Shown one piece after another: positions 44,665 to 53,027 of a stretch of DNA of 64,000 bases (positions are counted from its first letter, which is position 1; each line of letters opens with the position of its first letter). The DNA is taken from contig NZ_FMIC01000002.1 of assembly GCF_900091625.1 (NCBI RefSeq), forward strand, positions 2,666,001 to 2,730,000, in the 5' to 3' direction. Both the position numbers and the translations under genes were made by a program. The notes under the pieces are model-generated. The model did not search any database. It was given only the letters and a program-made list of their open reading frames with translations, and had not been told where the DNA came from. The stretch comes from Micromonospora peucetia (GTDB taxonomy: Bacteria; Actinomycetota; Actinomycetes; Mycobacteriales; Micromonosporaceae).

Positions 44665-45471
44665 GTGACTTCCCGCGTCCCGGTGCTCCTGTCCACGTCC
44701 TCGGTCTTCCCTGAACGGACGGCGGCGGCGTTCCAGTTGGCCGCCTCGCTCGGCTACGACGGCGTCGAGGTCATGGTCTGGACGGACGCCGTCAGCCAGG
44801 ACGTCGGGGCGCTACGCGGGCTCGCCGAGCACTACGGCGTGCCGGTGCTCTCCGTCCACGCGCCCTGCCTGCTGGTCACGCAGCGGGTATGGAGCCCCGA
44901 CCCGTGGGAACGGCTGCGCCGCTCGGCGGAGCTGGCGGCGACGCTCGGGGCACCCGTCGTGGTGGTGCACCCGCCGTTCACGTGGCAGCGGGAATATGCG
45001 CGCAACTTCGCCGACGGGCTCGCCACGATCGCCGCCGAGTACCCGGACCTGCGTTTCCCGGTGGAGAACATGTACCCGGTCCGGATGGCGGGGCGGCAGT
45101 TCGTGCCGTACGTCCCGGGCTGGGACCCGACCGCGACGGGGTACGCCTCCTACACGCTCGACCTGTCGCACTGCGCCGCCTCGCACACCGACTCGATGGC
45201 GATGGCCGACCGGATGGGCGCCAACCTGGCCCACGTGCACCTCGGTGACGGCACCGGCGAGGGCCGCGACGAGCACCTGGTGCCGGGGCGCGGCAACCAG
45301 CCCTGCGGCCGGCTGCTCTCCTCGCTGGCCGGGCGCGGGTTCACCGGCTCGGTCGCTGTCGAGGTCACCACCCGGGGCGCGAAGAGCCGGGCCGTGCGGG
45401 AGGACGACCTGCGGGAGGCGCTGGCGTTCGCCCGCGAGCACCTCGGCACCCCGTCCCCGGTCGACGCCTGA
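44665..45471 (+). CDS. TIM-barrel sugar-phosphate isomerase-like protein (Rv0498-like)
   Basis: The product is 268 residues from GTG 44665, with TACCCT 7 nt upstream (leaderless). The xylose isomerase-like/AP-endonuclease-2 fold is seen in [60 protein letters not shown] and [16 protein letters not shown], which supply the Glu/His/Asp metal ligands. The specific substrate is unknown. Confidence 0.88.
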   Translation: MTSRVPVLLSTSSVFPERTAAAFQLAASLGYDGVEVMVWTDAVSQDVGALRGLAEHYGVPVLSVHAPCLLVTQRVWSPDPWERLRRSAELAATLGAPVVVVHPPFTWQREYARNFADGLATIAAEYPDLRFPVENMYPVRMAGRQFVPYVPGWDPTATGYASYTLDLSHCAASHTDSMAMADRMGANLAHVHLGDGTGEGRDEHLVPGRGNQPCGRLLSSLAGRGFTGSVAVEVTTRGAKSRAVREDDLREALAFAREHLGTPSPVDA

Positions 45472-45539
45472 GCGCCGACCGACCCGGTGCCGGACGCGCC
45501 GACCGGCCGGTGCCGGACGCGCCCGACACCGGGCCGGCG

Positions 45540-46118
45540 TCAGACGACCGTGGTGAGGGTTTCCTTGCTGGCCACGCCGGCCTGCTCGCCGATGGCCGCG
45601 CGCTTGCGGGCGCGGTGGGCGGCCACGTGCGAGCGGGTGGCACAGCGTTCCGAGCAGAACCGCCGGCAGCAGTTGGACGAGGTGTCCAGGTAGACGTTGC
45701 CGCAGCGTTCGTCGGCACACACCCCGAACCGGGCGCTGCCGTACTCGCAGAGCCAGACCGACAGCCCCCAGACCGCGCCGGCCATGTATTCGGCGCTCAC
45801 CGAGGCGCCCCGGCTGGTCACGTGCATGTGCCAGTCGTTGGAGTCGTGCCCGGAGATGCGGGGCTGCACCGGGAACGCCTCCAGCAGCGCGTTGATCTCG
45901 GTCACCGCCTGGGCGTCCCGCCCGGAGGTGCCGTACTCGAAGACGTCGCGCAGTCGCTTCTGCGCCCGCCGGAAGGTCGTCAGGTCCCGCTCCGCCACCT
46001 CGTCGCGCATCCACGCGTTTTCTTCGGGGAAGAGGGCCCGCAGGTCGTCGAGGTCGTCCAGGCGGGCGTTGACGAGGTCAACGCCGGTCCGGGCGTACGC
46101 GTCGAAGTTCACGCTCAC
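45540..46118 (-). CDS. CGNR zinc-finger regulator (ABATE domain)
   Basis: The product is 192 residues from GTG 46118. The N-terminal helical ABATE-like region (TGVDLVNARLDDLDDLRALF) is followed at about residues 128-165 by a zinc finger (GVCADERCGNVYLDT, CCRRFCSERCATRSHVAAHR) with the CGN motif of the family. These proteins are predicted regulators of stress or metabolism. It is the last of three minus-strand genes; the gap to the upstream ATP-grasp gene is 13 nt. Confidence 0.85.
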   Translation of the reverse strand: MSVNFDAYARTGVDLVNARLDDLDDLRALFPEENAWMRDEVAERDLTTFRRAQKRLRDVFEYGTSGRDAQAVTEINALLEAFPVQPRISGHDSNDWHMHVTSRGASVSAEYMAGAVWGLSVWLCEYGSARFGVCADERCGNVYLDTSSNCCRRFCSERCATRSHVAAHRARKRAAIGEQAGVASKETLTTVV

Positions 46119-46131
46119 AACCGTAGACGAC

Positions 46132-47298
46132 TCAGGGGGCCCGTGGCGCGTCGATGTAGTGCGGCAGGAACCGCGCGTAGCCGTCGGTGATGAGGCTTGC
46201 GCTCTCCCGCACCCCCACCCCGGCCGATTCGCCGTCGACGATCCAGCTGCCCAGCACCATCCGGTTGCCGGCGAACTCCGGCAACGCCCGGAACTCCTGG
46301 TAGCACCAGCCCTCGTCGCCGTAGATCCCCGGGTTGGTGATCTCGGTGTCGCCGGTGACGATCCGCACCGAGCCGCCCTCCCGGCCGAGCAGCGGCTTGG
46401 CCACGTACTCCGTCATCGCGCGCGGCGAGTCGAGGTACGCCGGCAGCAGCAGCTCGTGGCCGGGATAGAGCTCCCAGAGCACGGCGAGCAGTGCCTTGTT
46501 CGACAGCAGCAGCTTCCAGGCCGGCTCGATCCAGGTCGTCGGGGTGCCCGGCTCCAGCGCCGGCGGCCCGTACGGCTCGGCGAGCATCCACTCCCAGGGG
46601 TAGAGCTTGAAGCAGGTGGTGACCGGGTGGCCCGACGCGTCGACGAAGCGCCGGCCGTCCCAGCCGAGCTGTTGGATCGGCTGGAGCGTGACCTCCAGGC
46701 CGGCCTGCCGGGCGGTCTCGGCGAGGTAGCCGGCGGTCATGTGGTCCTCGCCGGACTCCTCCTCGTTCGACCAGAGCACATGTACCCGGCGGTCGTGCAG
46801 CCCCGACCCGATCTTCGCCCAGGCGCCGACGAGGCGCTCGTGCAGGCTGTTCCACTGGTCCAGCTCCGGCCGGGTGTGCTCAAGCCAGTACCACTGGATG
46901 ATGCTCGCCTCGACCAGCGCGGTGGGGGTGTCGGCGTTGTACTCCAGCAGCTTCGGCGGCCAACTGCCGTCGTACCAGAAATCGAAGCGCCCGTAGAGGG
47001 TGGGCGGCGCCTCGCGCAGCGACCGGGCCACGGCCTCGGCCGCCCAGGCGGGGATGCCGAACTCGGCGTAGCGGTGGTGCGCGACGACGTGTTCGGCGGC
47101 GGCGACCGACATCCGGTGCAGCTCCTCGGTCGCCTCCTCCAGCCGCAGCACCTCGTCCAGCTCGAACGCGTACGCGGCGGTCTCGTCCCAGTACGACATG
47201 ATGCCGCCGTCGGGCAGCTCGGTGTCGACGTACACCAGGCCCTGCGCGCGGATGGTGGCGTCCCAGTCCGGGCGGGGGGTGACCGCCTCCCGGCGCAC
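46132..47298 (-). CDS. Glutathionylspermidine synthase-like ATP-grasp protein (YgiC-like)
   Basis: The product is 388 residues from GTG 47298. The GSP synthase C-terminal family is recognised by FDFWYDGSWPPKLLEYNADT, TPTALVEASIIQWYWLE, LLLSNKALLAVLWELYPGHE, YVAKPLLGREGGSVRI and YQEFRALPEFAGNRMVLGSW (ATP-grasp residues). No amidase domain is present, as in E. coli YgiC/YjfC. The true product is unknown, since actinomycetes lack glutathione. It starts 1 nt after the stop of a lipoprotein gene, mirroring ygiB-ygiC. Confidence 0.88.
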   Translation of the reverse strand: MRREAVTPRPDWDATIRAQGLVYVDTELPDGGIMSYWDETAAYAFELDEVLRLEEATEELHRMSVAAAEHVVAHHRYAEFGIPAWAAEAVARSLREAPPTLYGRFDFWYDGSWPPKLLEYNADTPTALVEASIIQWYWLEHTRPELDQWNSLHERLVGAWAKIGSGLHDRRVHVLWSNEEESGEDHMTAGYLAETARQAGLEVTLQPIQQLGWDGRRFVDASGHPVTTCFKLYPWEWMLAEPYGPPALEPGTPTTWIEPAWKLLLSNKALLAVLWELYPGHELLLPAYLDSPRAMTEYVAKPLLGREGGSVRIVTGDTEITNPGIYGDEGWCYQEFRALPEFAGNRMVLGSWIVDGESAGVGVRESASLITDGYARFLPHYIDAPRAP

Positions 47299-47299
47299 C

Positions 47300-47569
47300 T
47301 CAGCCGCCGCAGGCGGCTAGGTGGGTGCCGAAGCCGCCCCGCTCGGGCATGGCCGCGGTGGTCGGCTCCGGCGCGGTCCGTCCGGTGGTCACCGTCGGGG
47401 CCCGCAGCGCCAGGGCCACCGTCCCGCCGCCGCCCACCGGGCCGAGGGCGCAGTCGTCATCGTCGTCGTCCGAGGTCGTGTTGCAGCCGGAGAGGGCGAG
47501 CGCGAGGACGGTGAGCGCGCCGAGCTGCACGGAGGCCGACCGGAGCCGGCGGCGGGGGCGTTGTTCCAC
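47300..47569 (-). CDS. Small acidic lipoprotein paired with the YgiC-like enzyme
   Basis: The product is 89 residues from GTG 47569 (GTG 47596 adds nine residues). An Arg-rich start (EQRPRRRLRSASVQ), a hydrophobic core (LGALTVLALALSGC) and the lipobox LSGC mark an exported lipoprotein. Just after the cysteine comes a run of six Asp (TTSDDDDDDC), and the rest is Gly/Thr-rich with an end reading FGTHLAACGG. It resembles YgiB/DUF1190 partners of YgiC in position and type. The function is unknown. Confidence 0.72.
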   Translation of the reverse strand: MEQRPRRRLRSASVQLGALTVLALALSGCNTTSDDDDDDCALGPVGGGGTVALALRAPTVTTGRTAPEPTTAAMPERGGFGTHLAACGG

Positions 47570-47699
47570 GTCATCGTTGTAGCCGATGGAGGCCACCGTC
47601 GTCCGCCCACGGCTGGTGCCTGTGATGCGGTTGGGACCTGGCGATCGAGGCTGCGCCCGCCGCCCCGCGCGGGGCAGCGGTGGGCGTTACGCTCGGTCC

Positions 47700-48620
47700 A
47701 TGCTCCGTACCATCATCCTCGCTGCCTCCCGGTCATCGCAGGTCGAGCGGCTCGTCGCGACGGCCCCGTTCACCCGGGACCTCGTCCGCCGGTTCGTCGC
47801 CGGCGCCAGGACCGACGACGCGTTGCGCGCGACCCGCGAGCTCGTCGACGACGGCCTCGCGGTCACTCTCGACAACCTCGGCGAGGACACCGTCACCCCC
47901 GAGCAGGCCACCGCCACCCGCGACGAGTACGTGCGGCTGCTGAGGGAGCTATCCGGCGCGGGGCTCACCCCGGCGGCCGAGGTGAGCGTCAAGCTGTCGG
48001 CGCTCGGCCAGATGTTCGACGAGCAGCTCGCCTACGACAACGCGCGGGCGATCTGCGCCGCCGCCGAGGCGGCGGGCACCACGGTCACCCTGGACATGGA
48101 GGACCACACCACCACCGACTCGACGCTGGACATCCTCGCCAAGCTGCGCAAGGACCACCCGTCGACCGGGGCGGTGCTCCAGGCGTACCTGCGGCGGACC
48201 GAGTCGGACTGCCGCGAGCTGGCCACGGAGGGCTCCCGGGTGCGGCTGTGCAAGGGCGCGTACAAGGAGCCGGAGTCGGTGGCCTACCAGTCCACCCGCG
48301 AGGTGGACAAGTCCTACGTGCGCTGCATGAACATCCTGATGTCCGGCGACGGCCATCCGATGCTGGCCACCCACGACCCCCGCCTGATCGCCATCGGCGA
48401 GGACCGGGCCCGCTGGTTCGACCGCGGCCCCGAGCGATTCGAGTTCCAGATGCTGTACGGCATCCGCCCGGAGGAGCAGGCCCGGCTGGTCGGCGAGGGC
48501 TACACCGTGCGCACCTACCTGCCCTACGGCGAGGACTGGTACGGCTACCTGATGCGCCGGCTCGCCGAGCGTCCGGCCAACCTGATGTTCTTCGGCCGGG
48601 CCGTGGTCTCGAAGAAGTGA
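47700..48620 (+). CDS. Proline dehydrogenase
   Basis: The product is 306 residues from ATG 47700; TACGCT at 47688-47693 is 6 nt upstream (leaderless). The FAD-dependent TIM barrel is shown by LDNLGEDTVTPEQA, AEVSVKLSALGQMF, TVTLDMEDHTTTDSTLDIL, VLQAYLRRTESDC, RVRLCKGAYKEP and a terminal YLPYGEDWYGYLMRRLAERP. It oxidises proline to pyrroline-5-carboxylate. The partner P5C dehydrogenase is not in this window. Confidence 0.93.
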   Translation: MLRTIILAASRSSQVERLVATAPFTRDLVRRFVAGARTDDALRATRELVDDGLAVTLDNLGEDTVTPEQATATRDEYVRLLRELSGAGLTPAAEVSVKLSALGQMFDEQLAYDNARAICAAAEAAGTTVTLDMEDHTTTDSTLDILAKLRKDHPSTGAVLQAYLRRTESDCRELATEGSRVRLCKGAYKEPESVAYQSTREVDKSYVRCMNILMSGDGHPMLATHDPRLIAIGEDRARWFDRGPERFEFQMLYGIRPEEQARLVGEGYTVRTYLPYGEDWYGYLMRRLAERPANLMFFGRAVVSKK

Positions 48621-48672
48621 GTCAGCCGTTCGGCCAGCCCCGGGTGCCCAGCGCCAGGGGCTGAGTAAGCCC

Positions 48673-48701
48673 TTGACGGTTTTGGCTAACTGGATTAGCT
48701 T
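48673..48701 (+). promoter_or_regulatory. Promoter and TetR-type operator of the hydrolase-TetR operon
   Basis: TTGACG (48673-48678) and TAGCTT (48696-48701) are 17 nt apart; the 7-nt gap to ATG 48709 predicts a leaderless mRNA. GCTAA-N5-TTAGC (48685-48699) is a perfect dyad covering the spacer and -10. Confidence 0.7.
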
Positions 48702-48708
48702 TTAGGTT

Positions 48709-49506
48709 ATGCCAACTAGCTATGTGGGGCGGGACGGCGGGCGGATCGCCTACGAGGTGCACGGGCAGGGGTCGCTCGTCGTCCTCTCGCACGGCATGGG
48801 GGAGAACCGCCGCTCGTTCCGGCACCTGGTCCCGTTGCTCGTCGCGGCCGGGCACCGGGTGGCGTCGGTGGACGTCCGGGGGCACGGCGAGTCCACCGCC
48901 GGCTGGCCGTCGTACGCCCCGGCCGAGGTCGGCGCCGACCTGCTCGCGGTGGTCCGCGACCTCGGCGACGGACCGGCCACCCTGGTCGGCAACTCGTCCA
49001 GCGCCGCGGCCGTGGTCTTCGCCGCCGCCGACGCCCCCGCGCTCGTCAACGGCATCGTCCAGATCGGCCCGTTCGTCAGGCAGCCGAAGCTCAACCCGTT
49101 CATGCGGCTGGCCCTGGCCGCCGTGCTGCGCAGCCCCCGGCTGTTCGGGCTGTTCCACCGCACGCTCTTCCCGTGCGCCCGGCCGGCCGACGACGCGGCG
49201 TACCGCAGGGCGATGGTCGCCACCCTGCGCGAGCCCGGCCGGATGGCGGCGACCCGTGGCCTGAACGTGCCGGCCGACCCGCACTGGACCACCCGCGCCC
49301 GCGAGGTCCGGCAGCCGGTGCTGGTGCTGATGGGCGCGCAGGACCCGGACTTCCCCGACCCGGGCGCCGAGGCACGGGCGGCCCGCCGGCTCTTCGCCAC
49401 CGCCGAGGCCCGGATGATCGACGACTCCGGCCACTACCCGCACGCCGACCAGCCGGCGCGTACCGCCGCCCAGCTCACCGAGTTCCTGGCGGTCACCGGT
49501 GCCTAG
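48709..49506 (+). CDS. Alpha/beta hydrolase
   Basis: The product is 265 residues from ATG 48709. It has LVVLSHGMGENRRSF (oxyanion), DVRGHGESTAG, the elbow VGNSSSAAA (Ser nucleophile in a G-N-S-S-S variant), LVLMGAQDPDFPD (acid) and DDSGHYPHADQP (His). It is probably an esterase-like enzyme or a haloperoxidase-type hydrolase. It is the first gene of an operon with a TetR regulator and a DUF2568 membrane protein, which suggests a role in handling a hydrophobic small molecule. Confidence 0.87.
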   Translation: MPTSYVGRDGGRIAYEVHGQGSLVVLSHGMGENRRSFRHLVPLLVAAGHRVASVDVRGHGESTAGWPSYAPAEVGADLLAVVRDLGDGPATLVGNSSSAAAVVFAAADAPALVNGIVQIGPFVRQPKLNPFMRLALAAVLRSPRLFGLFHRTLFPCARPADDAAYRRAMVATLREPGRMAATRGLNVPADPHWTTRAREVRQPVLVLMGAQDPDFPDPGAEARAARRLFATAEARMIDDSGHYPHADQPARTAAQLTEFLAVTGA

Positions 49507-50077
49507 GGTCGGGCTCAACCAGCGGACCGTGGTGCGCGAGGCAGCCCGGCTCGCCGACGAGGTCGGCGCCGACCAGCTCACCCTCGCCGCGCTGGCACAC
49601 CGGCTCGGCGTCGCGCTGCCCAGCCTCTACAAGCACGTCCGAGGGGCCGAGGCGCTCGCCCAGAAGCTCTCCGCGCTGGCCACCGCCGAGCTTGCCGACG
49701 AACTGACCACCGCCGCCGCGGGCCGGGCCGGCGGGGACGCGCTACGGGCCGTCGCCGCCGCCTACCGGTCGTACGCCCACCGCCACCCCGGTCGCTATCC
49801 GACCACCCAGCGGGTGCCGGACCCGACCGACCCGGAGCACGTCGCCGCCGGTGAACGGGCCGTCGGGGCGATCCGGTCCACCCTGCGCGGCTACGGGTTC
49901 GACGGCGACGACACCATCGACGCGACCCGGATGCTGCGCAGCACCCTGCACGGATTCGTCTCGCTGGAGGCTGCCGGCGGGTTCGGCCTGCCCCGCGCCG
50001 TCGACGCCTCCTTCGCACACCTGGTCGCCGCGCTGGACGGCGCGTTCCGGTCCTGGCCCCGAGATTCGGACCGATGA
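49499..50077 (+). CDS. TetR-family regulator
   Basis: The product is 192 residues from GTG 49499, overlapping the hydrolase stop by 8 nt. The HTH is TVVREAARLADEVGADQLTL and LAHRLGVALPSLYKHVRGAE; the ligand-binding part (AVAAAYRSYAHRHPGRYPTT, MLRSTLHGFVSLEAAGGFGL) is of the TetR_C_33 (WHG) type. It most likely represses its own operon through GCTAA-N5-TTAGC at 48685. Confidence 0.9.
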   Translation: MPRVGLNQRTVVREAARLADEVGADQLTLAALAHRLGVALPSLYKHVRGAEALAQKLSALATAELADELTTAAAGRAGGDALRAVAAAYRSYAHRHPGRYPTTQRVPDPTDPEHVAAGERAVGAIRSTLRGYGFDGDDTIDATRMLRSTLHGFVSLEAAGGFGLPRAVDASFAHLVAALDGAFRSWPRDSDR

Positions 50078-50409
50078 AGGCCCTGGGACTGCTGCTGCTC
50101 TTCCTGCTGGAAGTCGCCGTGCTCGTCGTCGGTGGCTGGTGGGGCTGGACCCTCGACGTGGTGACGCCCGTCCGGGTGGGCGCCGCCGTCGCCGTACCGC
50201 TGCTGCTGGCCGCGCTCTGGGGTGTCCTCGGTTCGCCGAAGGCCCACGTGTCGCTGCCACCAGCGGGCAAGCACGCGTTCCAGGCCACCTGGTTCGTGGC
50301 CGGCGGCGGAATGCTCGCCCTACGCGGACTGCCACTGCTCGGGCTCGCCCTGGTCTTGACCTGGGCACTCACCATCACCCTGCTCCACCTGACCCCCCGC
50401 CCCGCCTAA
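50074..50409 (+). CDS. DUF2568 (YrdB-type) membrane protein
   Basis: The product is 111 residues from ATG 50074, overlapping the TetR stop as ATGA. It has four hydrophobic segments (LGLLLLFLLEVAVLVVGGWW, GAAVAVPLLLAALWGVLG, WFVAGGGMLALRGLPLLGLA, LTWALTITLLHL) and the typical GSPKAHVSLPP loop of DUF2568. The function is unknown. It is the last gene of the operon. Confidence 0.85.
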   Translation: MKALGLLLLFLLEVAVLVVGGWWGWTLDVVTPVRVGAAVAVPLLLAALWGVLGSPKAHVSLPPAGKHAFQATWFVAGGGMLALRGLPLLGLALVLTWALTITLLHLTPRPA

Positions 50410-50466
50410 CCCGCCCCGCCCCGCCCCCACCCCGTGCTGCCCTGCCCCACCCCGTGCTGCCTTGCG

Positions 50467-50561
50467 CCGCCCGTCCCCGCGATCTTGCACTTTCGGCCCT
50501 GACGAAAGGGGCATTGTGCACATCTTGAGGGCGCAAAGTGCAAGATCGCGGGGACGGGCGG
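50467..50561. repeat. Palindromic element, copy 2
   Basis: The 27-bp perfect arms run from 50467 (CCGCCCGTCCCCGCGATC...) and to 50561. After a 2-nt mismatch a further 5 bp pair, leaving a 27-nt loop (50501-50527). From GATC to GATC the geometry is the same as in copy 1 at 30003-30079. It follows the TetR operon by 57 nt. Confidence 0.85.
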
Positions 50562-50833
50562 TGTGGGGCGGTGTGGGGCGGTGTGGGGCGGCGTGGCTTG
50601 GTGGGCTGTGGTCGTTTGGTCGGGTGGATGGTCGTACCGCAGCTACGGCATCTCCTCCGCGCCGTGGTCGGCTGACGGACCCGAGTGGCGCCGCGGCCTC
50701 CGGTGGCACCGGCCCGGGGTGGCCCCTGGCATTCATGATCGACCGCTGTCGGGCGGCGCCGGCCGACCTGAGACACTGGTGCCCGCTCCCAGCGCGGAGC
50801 CCCGGTCCGCGTCCGGAAGCGGCCCGGGGCACC

Positions 50834-50873
50834 CGCCCGGTGGCTCCGGTGGCGCCACCGGAGCCACCGGGCG
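50834..50873. terminator. 40-bp perfect palindrome
   Basis: CGCCCGGTGGCTCCGGTGGC is followed directly by its exact reverse complement, with no loop. As RNA it would form a very stable hairpin; as DNA it could extrude a cruciform. It may terminate readthrough from the TetR operon. Confidence 0.55.
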
Positions 50874-51007
50874 CCTTCCGCGCGGCGGGCGACCCCCGCT
50901 CAGCCGGGCACCGGGCTCCGTCGAGGCCGCGGAGCCGGCGGAGCAGTAGGCCGGGTGAGTCGTAGGCCGGGTGAGTCGTTCACGACATCAGCTCGAAAGG
51001 GCGCGAG

Positions 51008-51229
51008 GTGGGCCCATCGATCGCCGTCGTGTGCGGAGCGTCGGCGGTGGCCCGGCGGGCGGCATCCGAGGCGCCGCGGGCACAGCACGGGCCGGGTGAG
51101 GGCCGACCGGACGCCGGACGCAACAGGTTCGACGACGACGTAACCGGTCGAGTGGACACCGGCGAGAATTATGATCAGTTGTACGAAGGGATCGCGCCGG
51201 TCACAGCCGTCCCGCTACCGTACTGGTAA
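51008..51229 (+). CDS. Possible small protein, unsupported by homology
   Basis: The frame gives 73 residues from GTG 51008, with AAAGGG 6 nt upstream. The first half is Ala/Arg-rich; the second half is acidic and aromatic (RVDTGENYDQLYEGIAPV, PLPYW) and uses AT-rich codons unlike a random GC-rich frame. I recognise no family. It could equally be leader sequence for the regulator gene 74 nt downstream. Confidence 0.25.
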   Translation: MGPSIAVVCGASAVARRAASEAPRAQHGPGEGRPDAGRNRFDDDVTGRVDTGENYDQLYEGIAPVTAVPLPYW

Positions 51230-51303
51230 CACGCGCGTCGCCGGTCCGGGCGGGACGAACCCGTCCGGTGGCACGCGCCGGGCATGGGATTGGTCGGTGA
51301 GCC

Positions 51304-51513
51304 ATGGCCGGGTCGCAGTCCGACGGTCGGCTGTCGGAGGTCAAGTTCCTGACCGTCGCCGAGGTGGCGACGGTCATGCGGGTGTCGAAGATGACGGTCT
51401 ACCGCCTGGTGCACAGCGGTGAGCTCACCGCGGTCCGGGTCGGCCGGTCGTTCCGGGTACCCGAGCACGCGGTGCACGAATACCTGCGGGGCGCCTTTCA
51501 GGAAACCGCCTGA
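51304..51513 (+). CDS. BldC-like (MerR-type HTH_17) DNA-binding protein
   Basis: The product is 69 residues from ATG 51304. A single winged helix (VKFLTVAEVATVMRVSKMTV, YRLVHSGELTAVRVGRSFRV) makes up nearly the whole protein. It matches Rv0500A and Streptomyces SCO3328 (BdtA) in sequence type and place, both beside the bS22 gene. Databases often call this domain excisionase-like, but there are no phage genes here. Like BldC it probably binds DNA cooperatively as a small global regulator. Confidence 0.9.
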   Translation: MAGSQSDGRLSEVKFLTVAEVATVMRVSKMTVYRLVHSGELTAVRVGRSFRVPEHAVHEYLRGAFQETA

Positions 51514-51731
51514 ACCGCCCGTAGACCGCCCGTCGAGTGCGACGTAACGGGCATCGCCGGGGCCGCGTTGGTCCTGCTGACGCTCTCCGGCTACCCTGGA
51601 CCCCGACCGTGACCGCAGGTGTGCCCCGCCGCATACACCGCAGGCCGGTCCGTTGTCCGCAAGCGGTCGCCGACGCCACATGATCGTGGCGTCACCCGGT
51701 CGCCCCGCACGTTGCATCGAAAGGCTTTCGT

Positions 51732-51833
51732 ATGGGCTCGGTGGTCAAGAAGCGCCGCAAGCGTATGGCAAAGAAGAAGCACCGCAAGCTGCTGCGCAAG
51801 ACCCGCGTCCAGCGTCGCCGTCTCGGCAAGTGA
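51732..51833 (+). CDS. 30S ribosomal protein bS22
   Basis: The product is 33 residues from ATG 51732: [20 protein letters not shown] followed by [12 protein letters not shown]. It is almost identical to the small basic protein found on the mycobacterial 30S subunit (Rv0500B, also annotated AURKAIP1/COX24-domain). GAAAGG lies 8 nt upstream. The leader contains a GACGCCAC-N6-GTGGCGTC hairpin (51672-51693). The gene order regulator-bS22-epimerase is conserved in actinobacteria. Confidence 0.93.
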   Translation: MGSVVKKRRKRMAKKKHRKLLRKTRVQRRRLGK

Positions 51834-51953
51834 CCGGGGCCGGGTCCTGACCCGGCACCCGTCGTCACTTGCCAACTGTCGACCCTCGGAGGCTCAGGTG
51901 ATCAGGCCGCGGATGTCCCGGCTCGATCTCTCCTGCCGGGGAAGGTGTGCGAC

Positions 51954-53027
51954 ATGACCCCCGGTGGCACCCCAGGTGCCCCGGGGGTCGTCGTCGTAAC
52001 CGGGGTCAGCCGCTACCTCGGCGCACACGTCGCCGCCCGGCTCGCCGCCGACCCGCGCATCGAGCGGGTCATCGGCGTGGACCAGCCCGAGCCGGGCACC
52101 GAGTTCGCCGACCTGCTCGACCGGGTCGAGCGCGTTCGCATCGACGCCGGCTCGCTCGGTGGCCTCCTCGCCGACCTCGACGTCGACGCGGTGGTCCACC
52201 TGGCCCTGGTCACCGCGCCGGACCCGCAGCACGGCGGTCGCTCGGCGATGAAGGACCAGAACGTCATCGGCACGATGCAGCTTCTCGCCGCCTGCCAGCG
52301 CGCGCCCCGCCTGCGCAAGCTCGTGGTCCGCTCCTCGACGGCCGCGTACGGCGCGTCGTTCCGGGACCCGGCCGTCTTCACCGAGGAGACCGAGCCGCGC
52401 GAGGTGCCGCGTGGGGGATTCGGCCGCGACATCCTCGACATCGAGGGGTACGTCCGAGGCTTCCGCCGCCGGCGGCCCGACGTCACGGCGACGGTGCTGC
52501 GCTTCGCGCCGTTCATCGGCTCGACCGCCGACACGACCCTCACCCGCTACTTCTCGCGGCCGGTGGTGCCCACCGTGTTCGGGCGCGATCCCCGGTTGCA
52601 GTTCCTGCACTTCGACGACGCGCTGGAGGTGCTGCACCGGTCGATCGTCGAGGACCATCCGGGGACGTACAACGTGGCCGGGCCGGGCGTGCTCTCGCTG
52701 TCGCAGGCGATCCGCCGGGCCGGCCGGGTCGCCGTGCCGGTGCTGGAGCCCGGCCTCTCCAGCGCCGCCGCGATCGCCCGCAATCTCGGCTTCGGCCGCT
52801 ACGGCCTGGACCAGGTCGACCTCTTCGTGCACGGCCGGGTCGTCGACACCAGCCAGCTCGAGCGGGAGTACGGCTTCACGCCCCGCTCCACCGCCGCCGC
52901 CTTCGACGACTTCATCCGGGCCCACCACGGGGGAATCGTGGTGGACCGGGAGCAGTTGGCCGCCGCAGAGCAGCTCGTGCTGGACGGGATCCGACAGGTC
53001 CGGGCGGCCGTGCGGGACAGCTCGTGA
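51954..53027 (+). CDS. NAD-dependent epimerase/dehydratase (Rv0501/GalE2-like)
   Basis: The product is 357 residues from ATG 51954, with GAAGG 8 nt upstream (GTG 51945 is an alternative). It is an extended SDR: VVVVTGVSRYLGAHVAARLA, VIGVDQPEPG, VVHLALVTAPD and VVRSSTAAYGAS. The usual YxxxK is altered: the expected site reads RDILDIEGYVRGFRRRRPD, so the catalytic lysine is missing and classical epimerase activity is doubtful. It overlaps the acyltransferase gene by 4 nt (GTGA), as Rv0501-Rv0502 are paired. Confidence 0.88.
   Translation: MTPGGTPGAPGVVVVTGVSRYLGAHVAARLAADPRIERVIGVDQPEPGTEFADLLDRVERVRIDAGSLGGLLADLDVDAVVHLALVTAPDPQHGGRSAMKDQNVIGTMQLLAACQRAPRLRKLVVRSSTAAYGASFRDPAVFTEETEPREVPRGGFGRDILDIEGYVRGFRRRRPDVTATVLRFAPFIGSTADTTLTRYFSRPVVPTVFGRDPRLQFLHFDDALEVLHRSIVEDHPGTYNVAGPGVLSLSQAIRRAGRVAVPVLEPGLSSAAAIARNLGFGRYGLDQVDLFVHGRVVDTSQLEREYGFTPRSTAAAFDDFIRAHHGGIVVDREQLAAAEQLVLDGIRQVRAAVRDSS

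Larger units (their letters stand above)
50562..51303. other. Long intergenic region with tandem repeats and a 40-bp palindrome
   Basis: Just after the palindromic element a GTGTGGGGCG unit is repeated three times (to about 50593), the same layout as the VNTR beside copy 1. A 40-bp perfect palindrome lies at 50834-50873, and a 16-bp direct duplication (GTAGGCCGGGTGAGTC) at about 50946-50977. Apart from one weak small frame at 51008 I see no gene. In M. tuberculosis proC occupies this place; no proC-like sequence is visible here. Confidence 0.6.

Noticed and set aside
51304..51513. Excisionase-like gene as a sign of a prophage or integrative element
   Set aside because: It is the conserved BldC-like regulator of the bS22 locus; there is no integrase, att site or phage gene.
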